The notes beneath the pieces were generated by a model. The model had not been told where the DNA came from, searched no databases, and saw nothing but the letters and a program-made list of their open reading frames with translations. Shown in pieces: positions 46,908 to 54,678 of a stretch of DNA of 64,000 nucleotides (positions are counted from its first letter, which is position 1; each line of letters starts with the position of its first letter). The position numbers were made by a program, and so were the translations under genes. The stretch is taken from assembly GCF_021739485.1 (NCBI RefSeq), contig NZ_JAJFNK010000027.1:1-64000 (forward strand), given 5' to 3'. Source of the DNA: Alicyclobacillus tolerans. Its GTDB lineage: Bacteria > Bacillota > Bacilli > Alicyclobacillales > Alicyclobacillaceae.

Positions 46908-47264
46908 ATGAGAGCATTGGAACGAGCGCAGTTTGATCACGTCGGATTCGTTACGGAAGAAAGACACGAAGGGGAAACGTTTGTCGAGGTGTCTCAGTGC
47001 TGGGTCACCAATCCGAGGTCACACCCCCTCAATGTAGAATACTTGCGCTTCGAAGCGAGCTCTCTGATTACCGGGAAACTTCGCACCGAACCCCACATTG
47101 CCTATCGCGTTCAGGACCTCAATGAAGCCATGGCAAGCTTTCCCGTGCTTTTTGGACCGTTTGGAGTCGGTGAGGGGTTTGCCGTGGCTGCGTTTGTGGA
47201 GATTGACGGTATCGTCGTTGAGTTTATGCAATATACAAACCCGGACGAAGAAGGGTGGTTCTAA
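46908..47264 (+). CDS. VOC-fold (glyoxalase/bleomycin-resistance-like) protein
   Basis: 118 residues with one vicinal-oxygen-chelate module pair pattern: FDHVGFVTEE (metal-type His), PHIAYRVQDLNEAMA, FGPFGVGEGFAVAAFVEIDGIVVEFMQ (metal-type Glu). Divergent from the isomerase operon and probably functionally linked, for instance as an epimerase or lactoyl-lyase-like enzyme. GGAG before ATG with an AT-rich leader. Confidence 0.7.
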   Translation: MRALERAQFDHVGFVTEERHEGETFVEVSQCWVTNPRSHPLNVEYLRFEASSLITGKLRTEPHIAYRVQDLNEAMASFPVLFGPFGVGEGFAVAAFVEIDGIVVEFMQYTNPDEEGWF

Positions 47265-47695
47265 AAAGTTGAGGGCGCTTCGTCAGGTTTCCTCGTACCC
47301 TGGCGAACCGCCCTCTCAAAACACGCAATGGCCCGTTCCATGTTCAACGTCTCCGTTGACTCATTTGTCTCTGTCAAAACGGATTCAAACATTTGTTTTT
47401 GCTCTATGAAATCCGTTTTTCGCTGTGTAAAACACCGTCCACCCTTTCCCTAACCCCGCTCGTTCTTTACACCTCTCTGAACCTTTGCGCCTGGCTCACG
47501 CCGTCATGTGTCTTTCCGGCGTCCTCTTTGGCTTCCTTATTGCAGTCCGTTCTCCCGTTTGACCCCTGTACAACAAGGAAATCTCTAGTCTCTGTCGTCT
47601 CTGTAGAAAAATATACACCTCATGAGTTCGTCTATGATCGCTGCTCTCGCTGAACGGTCTACATTATTCTCCAAACATCGACTTATTCCTCTTTT
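47265..47695. other. 431-bp gap with hairpin and doubtful small frame
   Basis: A large imperfect hairpin (15 of 17 pairs, 47271-47315) follows the VOC gene; its U-tract is on the minus strand (47263-47268), so it can terminate minus-strand transcription coming from the M20 gene. A 43-codon minus-strand frame (47261-47392) runs into it; it has natural composition (MERAIACFERAV...) but weak initiation signals. Nothing else is recognised. Confidence 0.4.
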
Positions 47696-49108
47696 TTATA
47701 TGCAATTTTTTCTTAAAAAGTTGCTTGGACCTTCTTGATTTTCAAGTTTGTCTCGTTCGACCCCAGACAACAGCCCATCTGTGCACACCACACCATAGCT
47801 GGCTGCACCCCTGTTTGTTCCCCCTTCATCCACTACTCCGCAATAGCTGACCATGGTCAGGGCCAAGACACTCGCTGTTTGCAAAACCTTGTCGATCTCG
47901 ACGTATTCGTTCGGGAAATGGGCCACGCCCGTGACACCCGGGCCGAACACGACCGTAGGGATGCCGCCTACCTTTTCCAGCAAGCCTCCGTCCGTTCCCC
48001 ACGGGGAAGCTTCCACAATCGGTTCCACTTCCAACACCTGCTGGCAGCTTTGTTGCAAAGCCGCCAACAAGCTATGACCCGAATCCATTTGCCCAGGGAG
48101 CCACACTGCCCCAAACCATTCCACACCAGGTGGGTTGTCCTTCATCCATTCGTCATTCGCCGCCATATCGGCGATTTGGCGTTCGAGTTCTGCCCGGGCA
48201 TCTTCGGGTTTCTCATCTGGTGCTACGCCCATTCGGCCTTCAATCACCACTTCATCTGGAACGCTGGATGGCCAATTCCCTCCTTGCACCTTACCCACGT
48301 TGATGGGAATCGGAATGGGGGTGTCGCGATAAAGCGGTTCGGTAATCCGTTCGTTGCGCAAGCGTTCGAGTTCCCATATGCCATTTAGGATGGTCTGGCT
48401 CTTTTCGATGGCACTGACCCCCTCGTAGCGTGTACCACCGTGCGCCGACAGGCCCTTTACGCGAATTCGAAACCACATGGAGCCCTGCTGCTTGGGAAAA
48501 ATCTTCAGGTTTGTCGGCTCCGGAATGACGGCTGCATCAGCCCTGTATCCGCGCAGCAAAGTGGCAAGGGTCCCTGCTCCGCCGCTTTCCTCTTCCATCA
48601 CGCTTTGCACAATCACATCTCCGGCAAGTTTCACGCCGAGTTCCTTCAGGCAGCGCACAGCCATCAGCGACGAGGCGATCCCGCCTTTCATATCTGTACT
48701 GCCCCGGCCATAAAGCCGGTTGCCGTCCACCTTGCCCGAAAACGGATCGTCATCCCACTGCGACACGTCCCCAACAGGCACCACGTCGATGTGACCATTC
48801 AAAATTAAAGAGTGCCCACCCGGCTGCAAAGCCTGCGTTTTCCACACTCCTACGACGTTTGGACTCCCCGTAAAATCGGTGCGCTGAGCACAAAAGTACG
48901 CATGCTTTGCCAGTTGTTCGCCATCGGGCTCCCACATGTCGACGTCGAGGTCCATTTCGCGCAGGTTCGCGGCGATCAACTCCTGCACCTTTTGCTCTTG
49001 TCCGATGAGACTCGGGGCTTGGACGAGTTGCTGCGTCAAGTTGACTGCATCCTCCCGATGCAAGCGAATCCAATCCTCAATTTGTCGTCGAAGATGTTCC
49101 AGTTCCAT
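47696..49108 (-). CDS. M20-family deacylase/peptidase (ArgE/DapE-like)
   Basis: 470 residues. Catalytic motifs LILNGHIDVVPVGD, LYGRGSTDMKGG, SVMEEESGG and GVTGVAHFPNEYVEID are intact. Related to, but distinct from, the M20 enzyme at 30297. About 45 extra residues follow the normal C-terminus (from GVVDEGGTNRGA on), low in structure, probably read-through of an old stop. AAAGGAG nine bases before ATG. Monocistronic, with a TTGACA-like element about 100 bp upstream. Confidence 0.85.
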   Translation of the reverse strand: MELEHLRRQIEDWIRLHREDAVNLTQQLVQAPSLIGQEQKVQELIAANLREMDLDVDMWEPDGEQLAKHAYFCAQRTDFTGSPNVVGVWKTQALQPGGHSLILNGHIDVVPVGDVSQWDDDPFSGKVDGNRLYGRGSTDMKGGIASSLMAVRCLKELGVKLAGDVIVQSVMEEESGGAGTLATLLRGYRADAAVIPEPTNLKIFPKQQGSMWFRIRVKGLSAHGGTRYEGVSAIEKSQTILNGIWELERLRNERITEPLYRDTPIPIPINVGKVQGGNWPSSVPDEVVIEGRMGVAPDEKPEDARAELERQIADMAANDEWMKDNPPGVEWFGAVWLPGQMDSGHSLLAALQQSCQQVLEVEPIVEASPWGTDGGLLEKVGGIPTVVFGPGVTGVAHFPNEYVEIDKVLQTASVLALTMVSYCGVVDEGGTNRGAASYGVVCTDGLLSGVERDKLENQEGPSNFLRKNCI

Positions 49109-49126
49109 CCCAACACTCCTTTGCGT

Positions 49127-49149
49127 TTCGTCAAATGCCCTTCGTCAAA
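49127..49149. repeat. Two TTCGTCAAA repeats with 14-bp period
   Basis: TTCGTCAAA at 49127 and 49141, in the leader of the M20 gene, next to its ribosome binding site. Confidence 0.6.
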
Positions 49150-49228
49150 CTCCGTCGGGTTCAAGTGCTTGTATTCAGAATTTTCCGTTTTGAATGTTTT
49201 GTCAAGCTTGAATTGTGTGTTTCATGCC

Positions 49229-49272
49229 AAAAAAGGCTGTCCCTTAGCCCATCTTCCGATGGCGAGACAGCC
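49229..49272 (-). terminator. Terminator upstream of the M20 gene
   Basis: GGCTGTC and GACAGCC arms with an inner GCCATC/GATGG(G)C stem, followed on the minus strand by TTTTTT. It ends transcripts coming from the cupredoxin side. Confidence 0.85.
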
Positions 49273-49289
49273 CTCTGTCATGAATCCAT

Positions 49290-49401
49290 CACCGTCAGTC
49301 TCTCGGCCAAGAGACTGACTGTTCTCAGAGTTGTTAGCAAATCAGGGGGCAAGTAGCCTGAGCAGTCCAGCAGGAGCGAACCTTGCGAGAGACTGACGGT
49401 G
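49290..49401 (-). ncRNA. Possible structured RNA with alternative pairings
   Basis: Minus-strand order: segment S3 (49386-49401), S2 (49310-49319), S1 (49290-49305), then the terminator. S1 pairs with S2 as a 10-bp, 6-base-loop hairpin (GTCAGTCTCT), or with S3 as a perfect 16-bp duplex (CACCGTCAGTCTCTCG). The two cannot form together. This is what a regulatory RNA or attenuator looks like, but I recognise no known family, and it could be the remnant of a small mobile repeat. Confidence 0.35.
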
Positions 49402-49641
49402 ACACCCTCATGTGAGTCATGCGAGACCTTTGCGAATACTGGTTCTCGAGCCGTTGCCCAATGACCGCGACAACGCGTTCCATGTTGCGAGGTCCCAGCC
49501 CGCGAGACGAACGCCTATTTCTTGAATCTCTCGTACCAGGACCCCGCTTGCCGAACTTTAAAACCGCAACGCATTTACTCCATTGAACCCTGTGTGCACA
49601 CACCCCGTGTCCGGTTTGCGGACTTCGGTTCGACTCTTGCA

Positions 49642-50313
49642 TTATTGCACGGTATAAACGCCTTTCATCCAGCCATCTGTAGCCATGGCGCCTTGCCATC
49701 CGCTCGATCCGCTGCCGCAAGCCGCCATGCACTGCCAATCCAGTTTCTGCGGGGTCGCCGGCGTCTTGAAGGAGAACTGCACCGTCGCGTACTTCTCTGC
49801 GCTGGTCTTAGGCGGAATCGGAACGTTTAAGTTCATCGACGGAATCGTGATGGTGTGGGCGACGTCTTTTGCAGGAATGGACGAGACCGTTTTTCCATCC
49901 ACGGTGATGGTTCCGTTTTGCGTGCCCTTGACCGCGTTATACCCTGCAGGAACCGTGGCCGGGCCATCGTCGTAGTCTTTGACCGTCACGTTGACTACGG
50001 TGTTCGCCGGAAGCGTCGTGTCGGCGGGTTCAAACTTCGGCCAACCCGGTTTGCCGTCCATTTTACCCGTCACAATCTGAACCGTTAAATTCACCGGTTT
50101 TGCTGTTGTTGCCGATTGACCCTGCGCGCTGCTTGCTGCCGTGTTGTTTGCTGAGCTGTTGGAAGTTGCACCACCCTGCGTCGCATTGGCAGTTGGCGCC
50201 GGATTGGCAGAGGTGGCCGGCTGAGGGTTCGAATTGCTTGTATTAGCACCACACGCGCTGACAGCCAGCATGGTCAATACTCCAACGGAAGTGAGAATCG
50301 CTACTTTTTTCAT
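49642..50313 (-). CDS. Sulfocyanin-like secreted cupredoxin (lipoprotein)
   Basis: 223 residues. Lipobox LAVSAC with C21, then a long Asn/Ser/Ala/Thr linker (~22-75) and a cupredoxin domain. Type-1-copper-type ligands are plausible: His in DVAHTITI and the C-terminal WQCMAACGSGSSGWQGAMATDGW cluster (Cys then Met). This C-terminal pattern is like sulfocyanin/COX2-like blue copper proteins from acidophilic respiratory chains. Outside-facing electron carrier is the likely role. ATG at 50313 with GGGGG eight bases upstream. Confidence 0.85.
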   Translation of the reverse strand: MKKVAILTSVGVLTMLAVSACGANTSNSNPQPATSANPAPTANATQGGATSNSSANNTAASSAQGQSATTAKPVNLTVQIVTGKMDGKPGWPKFEPADTTLPANTVVNVTVKDYDDGPATVPAGYNAVKGTQNGTITVDGKTVSSIPAKDVAHTITIPSMNLNVPIPPKTSAEKYATVQFSFKTPATPQKLDWQCMAACGSGSSGWQGAMATDGWMKGVYTVQ

Positions 50314-50504
50314 TTTCAATGCCCCCTGTGGCAATTGGTTTTCTTTACGGTTTTATTGTAAGTCTGCCAACCGTATTGCCAGGAGACATAGAACGACTAA
50401 CCTGTAACTATCGAACGGACTGAATTATTTTCCCCAAAGGACTAGTACATTTGTTGTTCCTGTAGTGTTTTTCAACCAATCGGTACCGTCCCTTTTCGGC
50501 GCAA

Positions 50505-51938
50505 TTAGCCATCGGGGGTTGGCCGGTGTGGTCGCAGCAAAAACAGCGCCAGGACAAAAGCAACCGCGTAAAACGCCACGAAGAACTTAAAGCCCGTGTC
50601 GGTGGAATGCACTAAAGCGCCTTGCAGCCGTGGTTTCAACACGTTCGATACACCGAGAAAAACCTGGGCTGCTTTTGCAGGGGGAATGCTCGCTTCTCCG
50701 ACGACCAGGGCCAGCGTCAAAGACAGCGACATCCCGACGTTGCGCAGAGTAAAAAACATGCCTGACGCTGAACCGGCCTGGTCTTTGGGAGCCGACGACA
50801 TGACCGCCTTCGACAATGCGGGCCAAGCGAGACCACTGGCTACAGACATAATCAGCAACGGAACAATGACCGCGGCCGCCGAGAGATGGGTGCCGAGGTT
50901 CCCGAGCATGTAGCCGCCCACTGCGAGCAAGAGCACGCCCATCAAGACCAGCCGGGCCGACCCAATTTTGTCCGCTGCCATTCCCCCAAGCGGACCCATA
51001 AACAGTTGGGGGGCAGACAACGGGATCAGCAATAGTCCTGCAGTCAGGGGACTCAGGTGCAACGCGCCTTGCAGGTATAGAGTCAGCAAGAACGTCGTCG
51101 CGAAGTATCCGATGGAATAAGTCAAGACGACGCCTAATCCAGCGCGATAGTGCCCATGCAGCAACAACGACAGGTTAAACATGGGCTGCTTCACCCGCAG
51201 TTCCACAACGACAAAAATGGCAATGAGCAGCACCGTGACTGCGGCAAGACCGAGAGTTCTCCCCGATGTCCATCCCCACGATTGGCCTTCGGACAAAACG
51301 ACCAAAAGCCCCATAAGGCCCAGGCCAAAACTGAGCATCCCGGCCCAATCGGTTTTTGATTTTTGACCCTGCTGCGAATCCGTCAACACGAACCAAGCTG
51401 CAAGGATGCCAATGACGGCGAACGGCACGGTGACAAAAAAAATCGACCTCCACCCGAACCCGCTAATCAACGCACCACCAGCAACCGGCCCCACAATGGA
51501 ACCGATGACCCAGGAGGTCGAATTGATGCCCAGGGCACGTCCCAACTCTGCCCGGGGAAAGGTCCGGACTATAATGGGAGTCGCCGTCGCAAGGGCCAGC
51601 GCGGCGCCCGTGCCTTGAATAAACCGATACAGAATCAGCATGGCTCCCGAATCGGCGATACCGCACAAAACGGTAGCCACTGCAAAAACAGCGAGCCCAG
51701 CCAGAAAAATTCGCTTATCTCCGATCACGTCCGCCCAACGCCCAGCCGGAAGCAGAAAAATGGTACTCGTAATAATGTATGAGGTCATCGTCCACAAACC
51801 GGTCGTGACCGTGATATGCAGGCCAGCCATCAGGCGAGGAAGGCCGATCACGACGATGGTGGCATCCACATTGGTGATGAAAGAAACCAGAGTCACCACC
51901 GCCAAAATTGTCCATTTCCGCGATGCCGGATAACTCAT
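50505..51938 (-). CDS. MFS multidrug exporter, EmrB/QacA (DHA2) type
   Basis: 477 residues, 14 transmembrane segments. Motif A-type loop LPAGRWADVIGDKRIF after TM2, motif C-like GSIVGPVAGGALISGFGWRSIFFVTVPF. Exports drugs or other amphiphiles by proton antiport. ATG at 51938 with GAAGGGGG upstream. No regulator is adjacent. Confidence 0.9.
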   Translation of the reverse strand: MSYPASRKWTILAVVTLVSFITNVDATIVVIGLPRLMAGLHITVTTGLWTMTSYIITSTIFLLPAGRWADVIGDKRIFLAGLAVFAVATVLCGIADSGAMLILYRFIQGTGAALALATATPIIVRTFPRAELGRALGINSTSWVIGSIVGPVAGGALISGFGWRSIFFVTVPFAVIGILAAWFVLTDSQQGQKSKTDWAGMLSFGLGLMGLLVVLSEGQSWGWTSGRTLGLAAVTVLLIAIFVVVELRVKQPMFNLSLLLHGHYRAGLGVVLTYSIGYFATTFLLTLYLQGALHLSPLTAGLLLIPLSAPQLFMGPLGGMAADKIGSARLVLMGVLLLAVGGYMLGNLGTHLSAAAVIVPLLIMSVASGLAWPALSKAVMSSAPKDQAGSASGMFFTLRNVGMSLSLTLALVVGEASIPPAKAAQVFLGVSNVLKPRLQGALVHSTDTGFKFFVAFYAVAFVLALFLLRPHRPTPDG

Positions 51939-52280
51939 GAGCAACCCCCTTCTCTGTACACGGGTTTCCCCCGCGCCCAAGTTGAATAACGGCCGGACAC
52001 TCGCAGTCTTGACATCATAAGTGCCTCGACTCCAAGAACCCGGGCGTCCTGTCGATCATACAGGATTTACGATAAAAAGTTTAGTAGCTATGTTTATTGA
52101 TTGTGTCCTTGAACGAAAACACAAGGAAAAGGCTCCAGCTCGGATTGGCCGGTTGAAGCCTAACGCCTTTTCGGCAAGAATGCAGCGCATGGAACATAGG
52201 CAGGACCACAAAGCGGAGAGTGTCGAATTTAATTCCGGGCTTCGATGCAGGGAGCCCTAGAAATTTGCGTTTCCGATTTG
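51939..52280. other. Upstream region of the exporter
   Basis: 342 bp with no gene. A minus-strand TATGAT (52055-52060) in an AT-rich stretch is the best -10 candidate for the exporter; no good -35 is seen. Confidence 0.35.
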
Positions 52281-52385
52281 CTAAGAAGCGGCATGAGGGT
52301 TGATTTCTTTTAAGGGGACCGCCATCACCCAGTTGTACGAGTTATCCAAGTACATCGTGCCACCCACAATGACGGGATTTACAAT
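52281..52385 (-). pseudogene. Fragment of a PQQ-like beta-propeller protein
   Basis: A 34-codon frame without its own start translates to a run including NPVIVGGTMYLDNSYNW and VMAVPLKEINPHAAS, ending at TAG. The 'P-V-I-V-G-G-T-M-Y' blade motif is typical of PQQ-dependent dehydrogenase or PQQ-like propeller repeats. It lies in the gap after the MBL gene with no rest of a protein around it, so it is a decayed remnant. Confidence 0.5.
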
Positions 52386-52411
52386 GCCTCAGAGTCGTCG
52401 AAGGTCGCGAC

Positions 52412-53149
52412 TCACTTCTGAGTCAATTCGCGGAATTGCTCATTCACATTGTCCTGACACAGTCCACCGTGGTAGCAAATCACCTGTGCAATATCGAGCG
52501 CTGTAAACTTTTTCAACGACTCCAGCGCCAGGGGCATGTCGGGAGTGGCCTGGGCGTTGGGGCCAAGGATCTTGCCCTCTTGACTCACCGTGGCGTCCCC
52601 TGTAATCAGGGTCTTTGTGGCCTGGTGGTACAAACTGATGTGCCCTGGCGTGTGACCCGGGGTAAAGACAACCTGAATTCCGCCGAAGAACGGAAGCACT
52701 TCGCCGTCTGTCACGGTTTTTGTGACCTTACAAGTCGGTGGGTTGCTGAAAATGGCTTCGACCTGTGCGCGCATCTCGGGTGGAATGTTGGCGAGCATCT
52801 GCGCCACCCGTTCACGCGTCATCTTGATAGGTTCCTTGTCCCCTTCAATGTAGGGTTTGTCGTCGGCGTGGGCATAGACGTCGATAGGCTTTTGCGCCGC
52901 TTGCAGAACACCTTGGATGCTGCCGACGTGATCGATGTCCTGGTGCGTCAAAATCACGGCGTCAATCCGGCTAAAGGAAACTCCGGCTTTTTCGACGGCC
53001 GCTTGAATGGCTTGAAGCTGCCCCGGCATACCGACATCGACCAAAACAGCGCAGTCGTTGTCATAAAGGAGCGTTGGATGAATCGTGCTGCTGTGCCCCA
53101 TCATGTTCATTTCCAGTTCAAGCATCTCTACTCCGTTGGCAATTTTCAT
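52412..53149 (-). CDS. Metallo-beta-lactamase-fold hydrolase
   Basis: 245 residues. Metal motif LTHQDIDHVG (H-x-D-H type, with Gln in place of the usual His-x-His second position: THQDIDH), PGHTPGHISLY and TGDATV for further ligands. Family includes glyoxalase II-like and quorum-lactone hydrolases; substrate unknown. ATG at 53149 with GGGGGAAAC upstream. Last gene of the third sugar region, possibly independent. Confidence 0.85.
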   Translation of the reverse strand: MKIANGVEMLELEMNMMGHSSTIHPTLLYDNDCAVLVDVGMPGQLQAIQAAVEKAGVSFSRIDAVILTHQDIDHVGSIQGVLQAAQKPIDVYAHADDKPYIEGDKEPIKMTRERVAQMLANIPPEMRAQVEAIFSNPPTCKVTKTVTDGEVLPFFGGIQVVFTPGHTPGHISLYHQATKTLITGDATVSQEGKILGPNAQATPDMPLALESLKKFTALDIAQVICYHGGLCQDNVNEQFRELTQK

Positions 53150-53204
53150 GTTTCCCCCGGCCACAAAGCGGCCCGGGATTCACCTCCCAGAACATCGTTT
53201 AATT

Positions 53205-53252
53205 GACAGTGTGGTACATGGACAGTGTGTTTAAAGGACAGCACAGATGTCT
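53205..53252. repeat. Three units of a 16-bp tandem repeat
   Basis: GACAG starts at 53205, 53221 and 53237; the first nine bases (GACAGTGTG) are identical in units one and two, the third has GACAGCACA. In the leader of the MBL gene. Confidence 0.7.
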
Positions 53253-53386
53253 CCGTGAGTTTCCACGGAAGCTTTCACCGCACAAAAGTATACGTTTACG
53301 TTAACTGTGCCATTGTACCATAGTGATCCGATAGGGGCATACCCAAACGCCCTCGTGTAGGAAAAAGCACTGGGAAACCCGCATCA

Positions 53387-54592
53387 TCAAGGTTTGGGGC
53401 CAAAGTGCTTGAGAATCACGAGCGGTTCGACATCACTCGTATTGGCAATCGTCACGCCCTGGTTTGCCCGGTTCTTCGTGACAAAAAACTCATCCATCGT
53501 CATTTGGCCATACCGGATGACTGCGGGAGTTTCGATCGACATGCCTTGCATCGTTCCGTGTCCTTGCACCAATACCATCCCATACGCTTCGTCATCGGAG
53601 ATGGTTACCGTGCGGTTCGGAGCAATGGTCAGCTCTTTGGCTGAAAAGTACGGATTGTCATACGTCACCCAGTACTCTTCAACCCCTGCTTGATTCATCA
53701 GCTGGGCCGTTCTGACCGGCAATCGAGGACGGAAGTGTTTTCGGACAAACTCCGGGTCTTGATTGGCCGGCCAATCAATCAACTCGACCAGAAAGTCCAA
53801 GTCCGCGTGCCGGTCCTGTGGAACATCCCCGGTTAAGACTTCTTTGGGCAGGTGCACGTCGTTGACCAAAGATTGGTACATGGCGCCAATGTCCACAGGT
53901 CGCTGGGGTTCATAGGTTACCAGCGACCCGGGCGCGTGAAGGATCCCGGTCGGAACATCCCAACCCGTACCTGGAACAATGCGGTAGGCTTGAGAGTACT
54001 GCAAAATTTCGTTGTCTCCCAAATCCCAACGCTCCAGGGCACGGCGAATGTCTTCCTTGGTCGCCAACGGATGAAGACCCAAAAAGGAGTACGGGAAGCG
54101 GTTTTCAATGAGGTTTAACTGGGGCGGAAAGTAATACGCTTCCGCTTTGCCGATTTTGCCCACGAGTTTGGCATGTTCGTCTCTTTGGTGCAGGTGAAAC
54201 GGGATCGGACCGAGGTTGTCAAAAAACTTGCACAGCACAGCCCACCCACCGAGTTTGTTCATCGCCGATTCGCCGACCATCTGTTCTCCAATTGAGTCGA
54301 TCGCGTCGCGCAGCAGAATCTTTTGCAAACCGGAAGATTGTAGGATGACCACGTAACTCAGCCCCTCATCGGCCGGAGTTAAGGGGCCGTTGTCCGCTTT
54401 CACCGTCGAAGCGAGCCAGCGTTCGGTGATGCCGCCCCTGAGCTGTCCGAAAGGATAAAGGTCGTGTGGATGGAGTTTCAACCGCCGCCCTGGAATGGAG
54501 TTGGCTCGCGGCACCCACGTCGGCGCGAGTCGAAAAATCCCTTTTGTGCGGTCGAGCTCTTGCAGCAACAACGCTTTGTGAGAGTTCAGCAA
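53387..54592 (-). CDS. Class I mannose-6-phosphate isomerase-like cupin protein
   Basis: About 401 residues. The metal-binding run FHLHQRDEHAKLVGK (His-x-His...Gln...Glu-His) and GTGWDVPTGILHAPGS correspond to type I phosphomannose isomerase active-site parts, followed by a C-terminal cupin with VLVQGHGTMQG. It probably isomerises the aldose or aldose phosphate of this operon. Start: TTG at 54592 has a GGAGGGG site six bases upstream; an ATG five codons earlier lacks one. Confidence 0.82.
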   Translation of the reverse strand: MLNSHKALLLQELDRTKGIFRLAPTWVPRANSIPGRRLKLHPHDLYPFGQLRGGITERWLASTVKADNGPLTPADEGLSYVVILQSSGLQKILLRDAIDSIGEQMVGESAMNKLGGWAVLCKFFDNLGPIPFHLHQRDEHAKLVGKIGKAEAYYFPPQLNLIENRFPYSFLGLHPLATKEDIRRALERWDLGDNEILQYSQAYRIVPGTGWDVPTGILHAPGSLVTYEPQRPVDIGAMYQSLVNDVHLPKEVLTGDVPQDRHADLDFLVELIDWPANQDPEFVRKHFRPRLPVRTAQLMNQAGVEEYWVTYDNPYFSAKELTIAPNRTVTISDDEAYGMVLVQGHGTMQGMSIETPAVIRYGQMTMDEFFVTKNRANQGVTIANTSDVEPLVILKHFGPKP

Positions 54593-54609
54593 ATGGAACC
54601 CCTCCATAT

Positions 54610-54678
54610 GTTCGCACCCGAATGTTCACCCGAAAGTGTTCACCATCACGTGTACCATGAACGTGTTCACCACAACCC
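54610..54678. repeat. Degenerate 14-bp tandem repeats
   Basis: GTTC units start at 54610, 54624 and 54638 (14-bp steps), a degenerate GTACC unit at 54652, then GTTCACC at 54665. They fill the space between the xylulokinase end and the next gene, reaching the last codons of the kinase. Confidence 0.65.

Noticed and set aside
49229..49272. Terminal inverted repeat of an insertion sequence
   Set aside because: The GGCTGTC/GACAGCC motif resembles ends seen at some IS elements, but there is no transposase and the hairpin works as a terminator.
49423..49560. Short minus-strand frame with protein-like composition (GVRLAGWDLATWNALSRSL)
   Set aside because: No start codon with a ribosome binding site and no family recognised; it may be a decayed gene but cannot be supported.
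52020..52260. 79-codon plus-strand frame
   Set aside because: No ribosome binding site, no motif, and it crosses the exporter's likely promoter.
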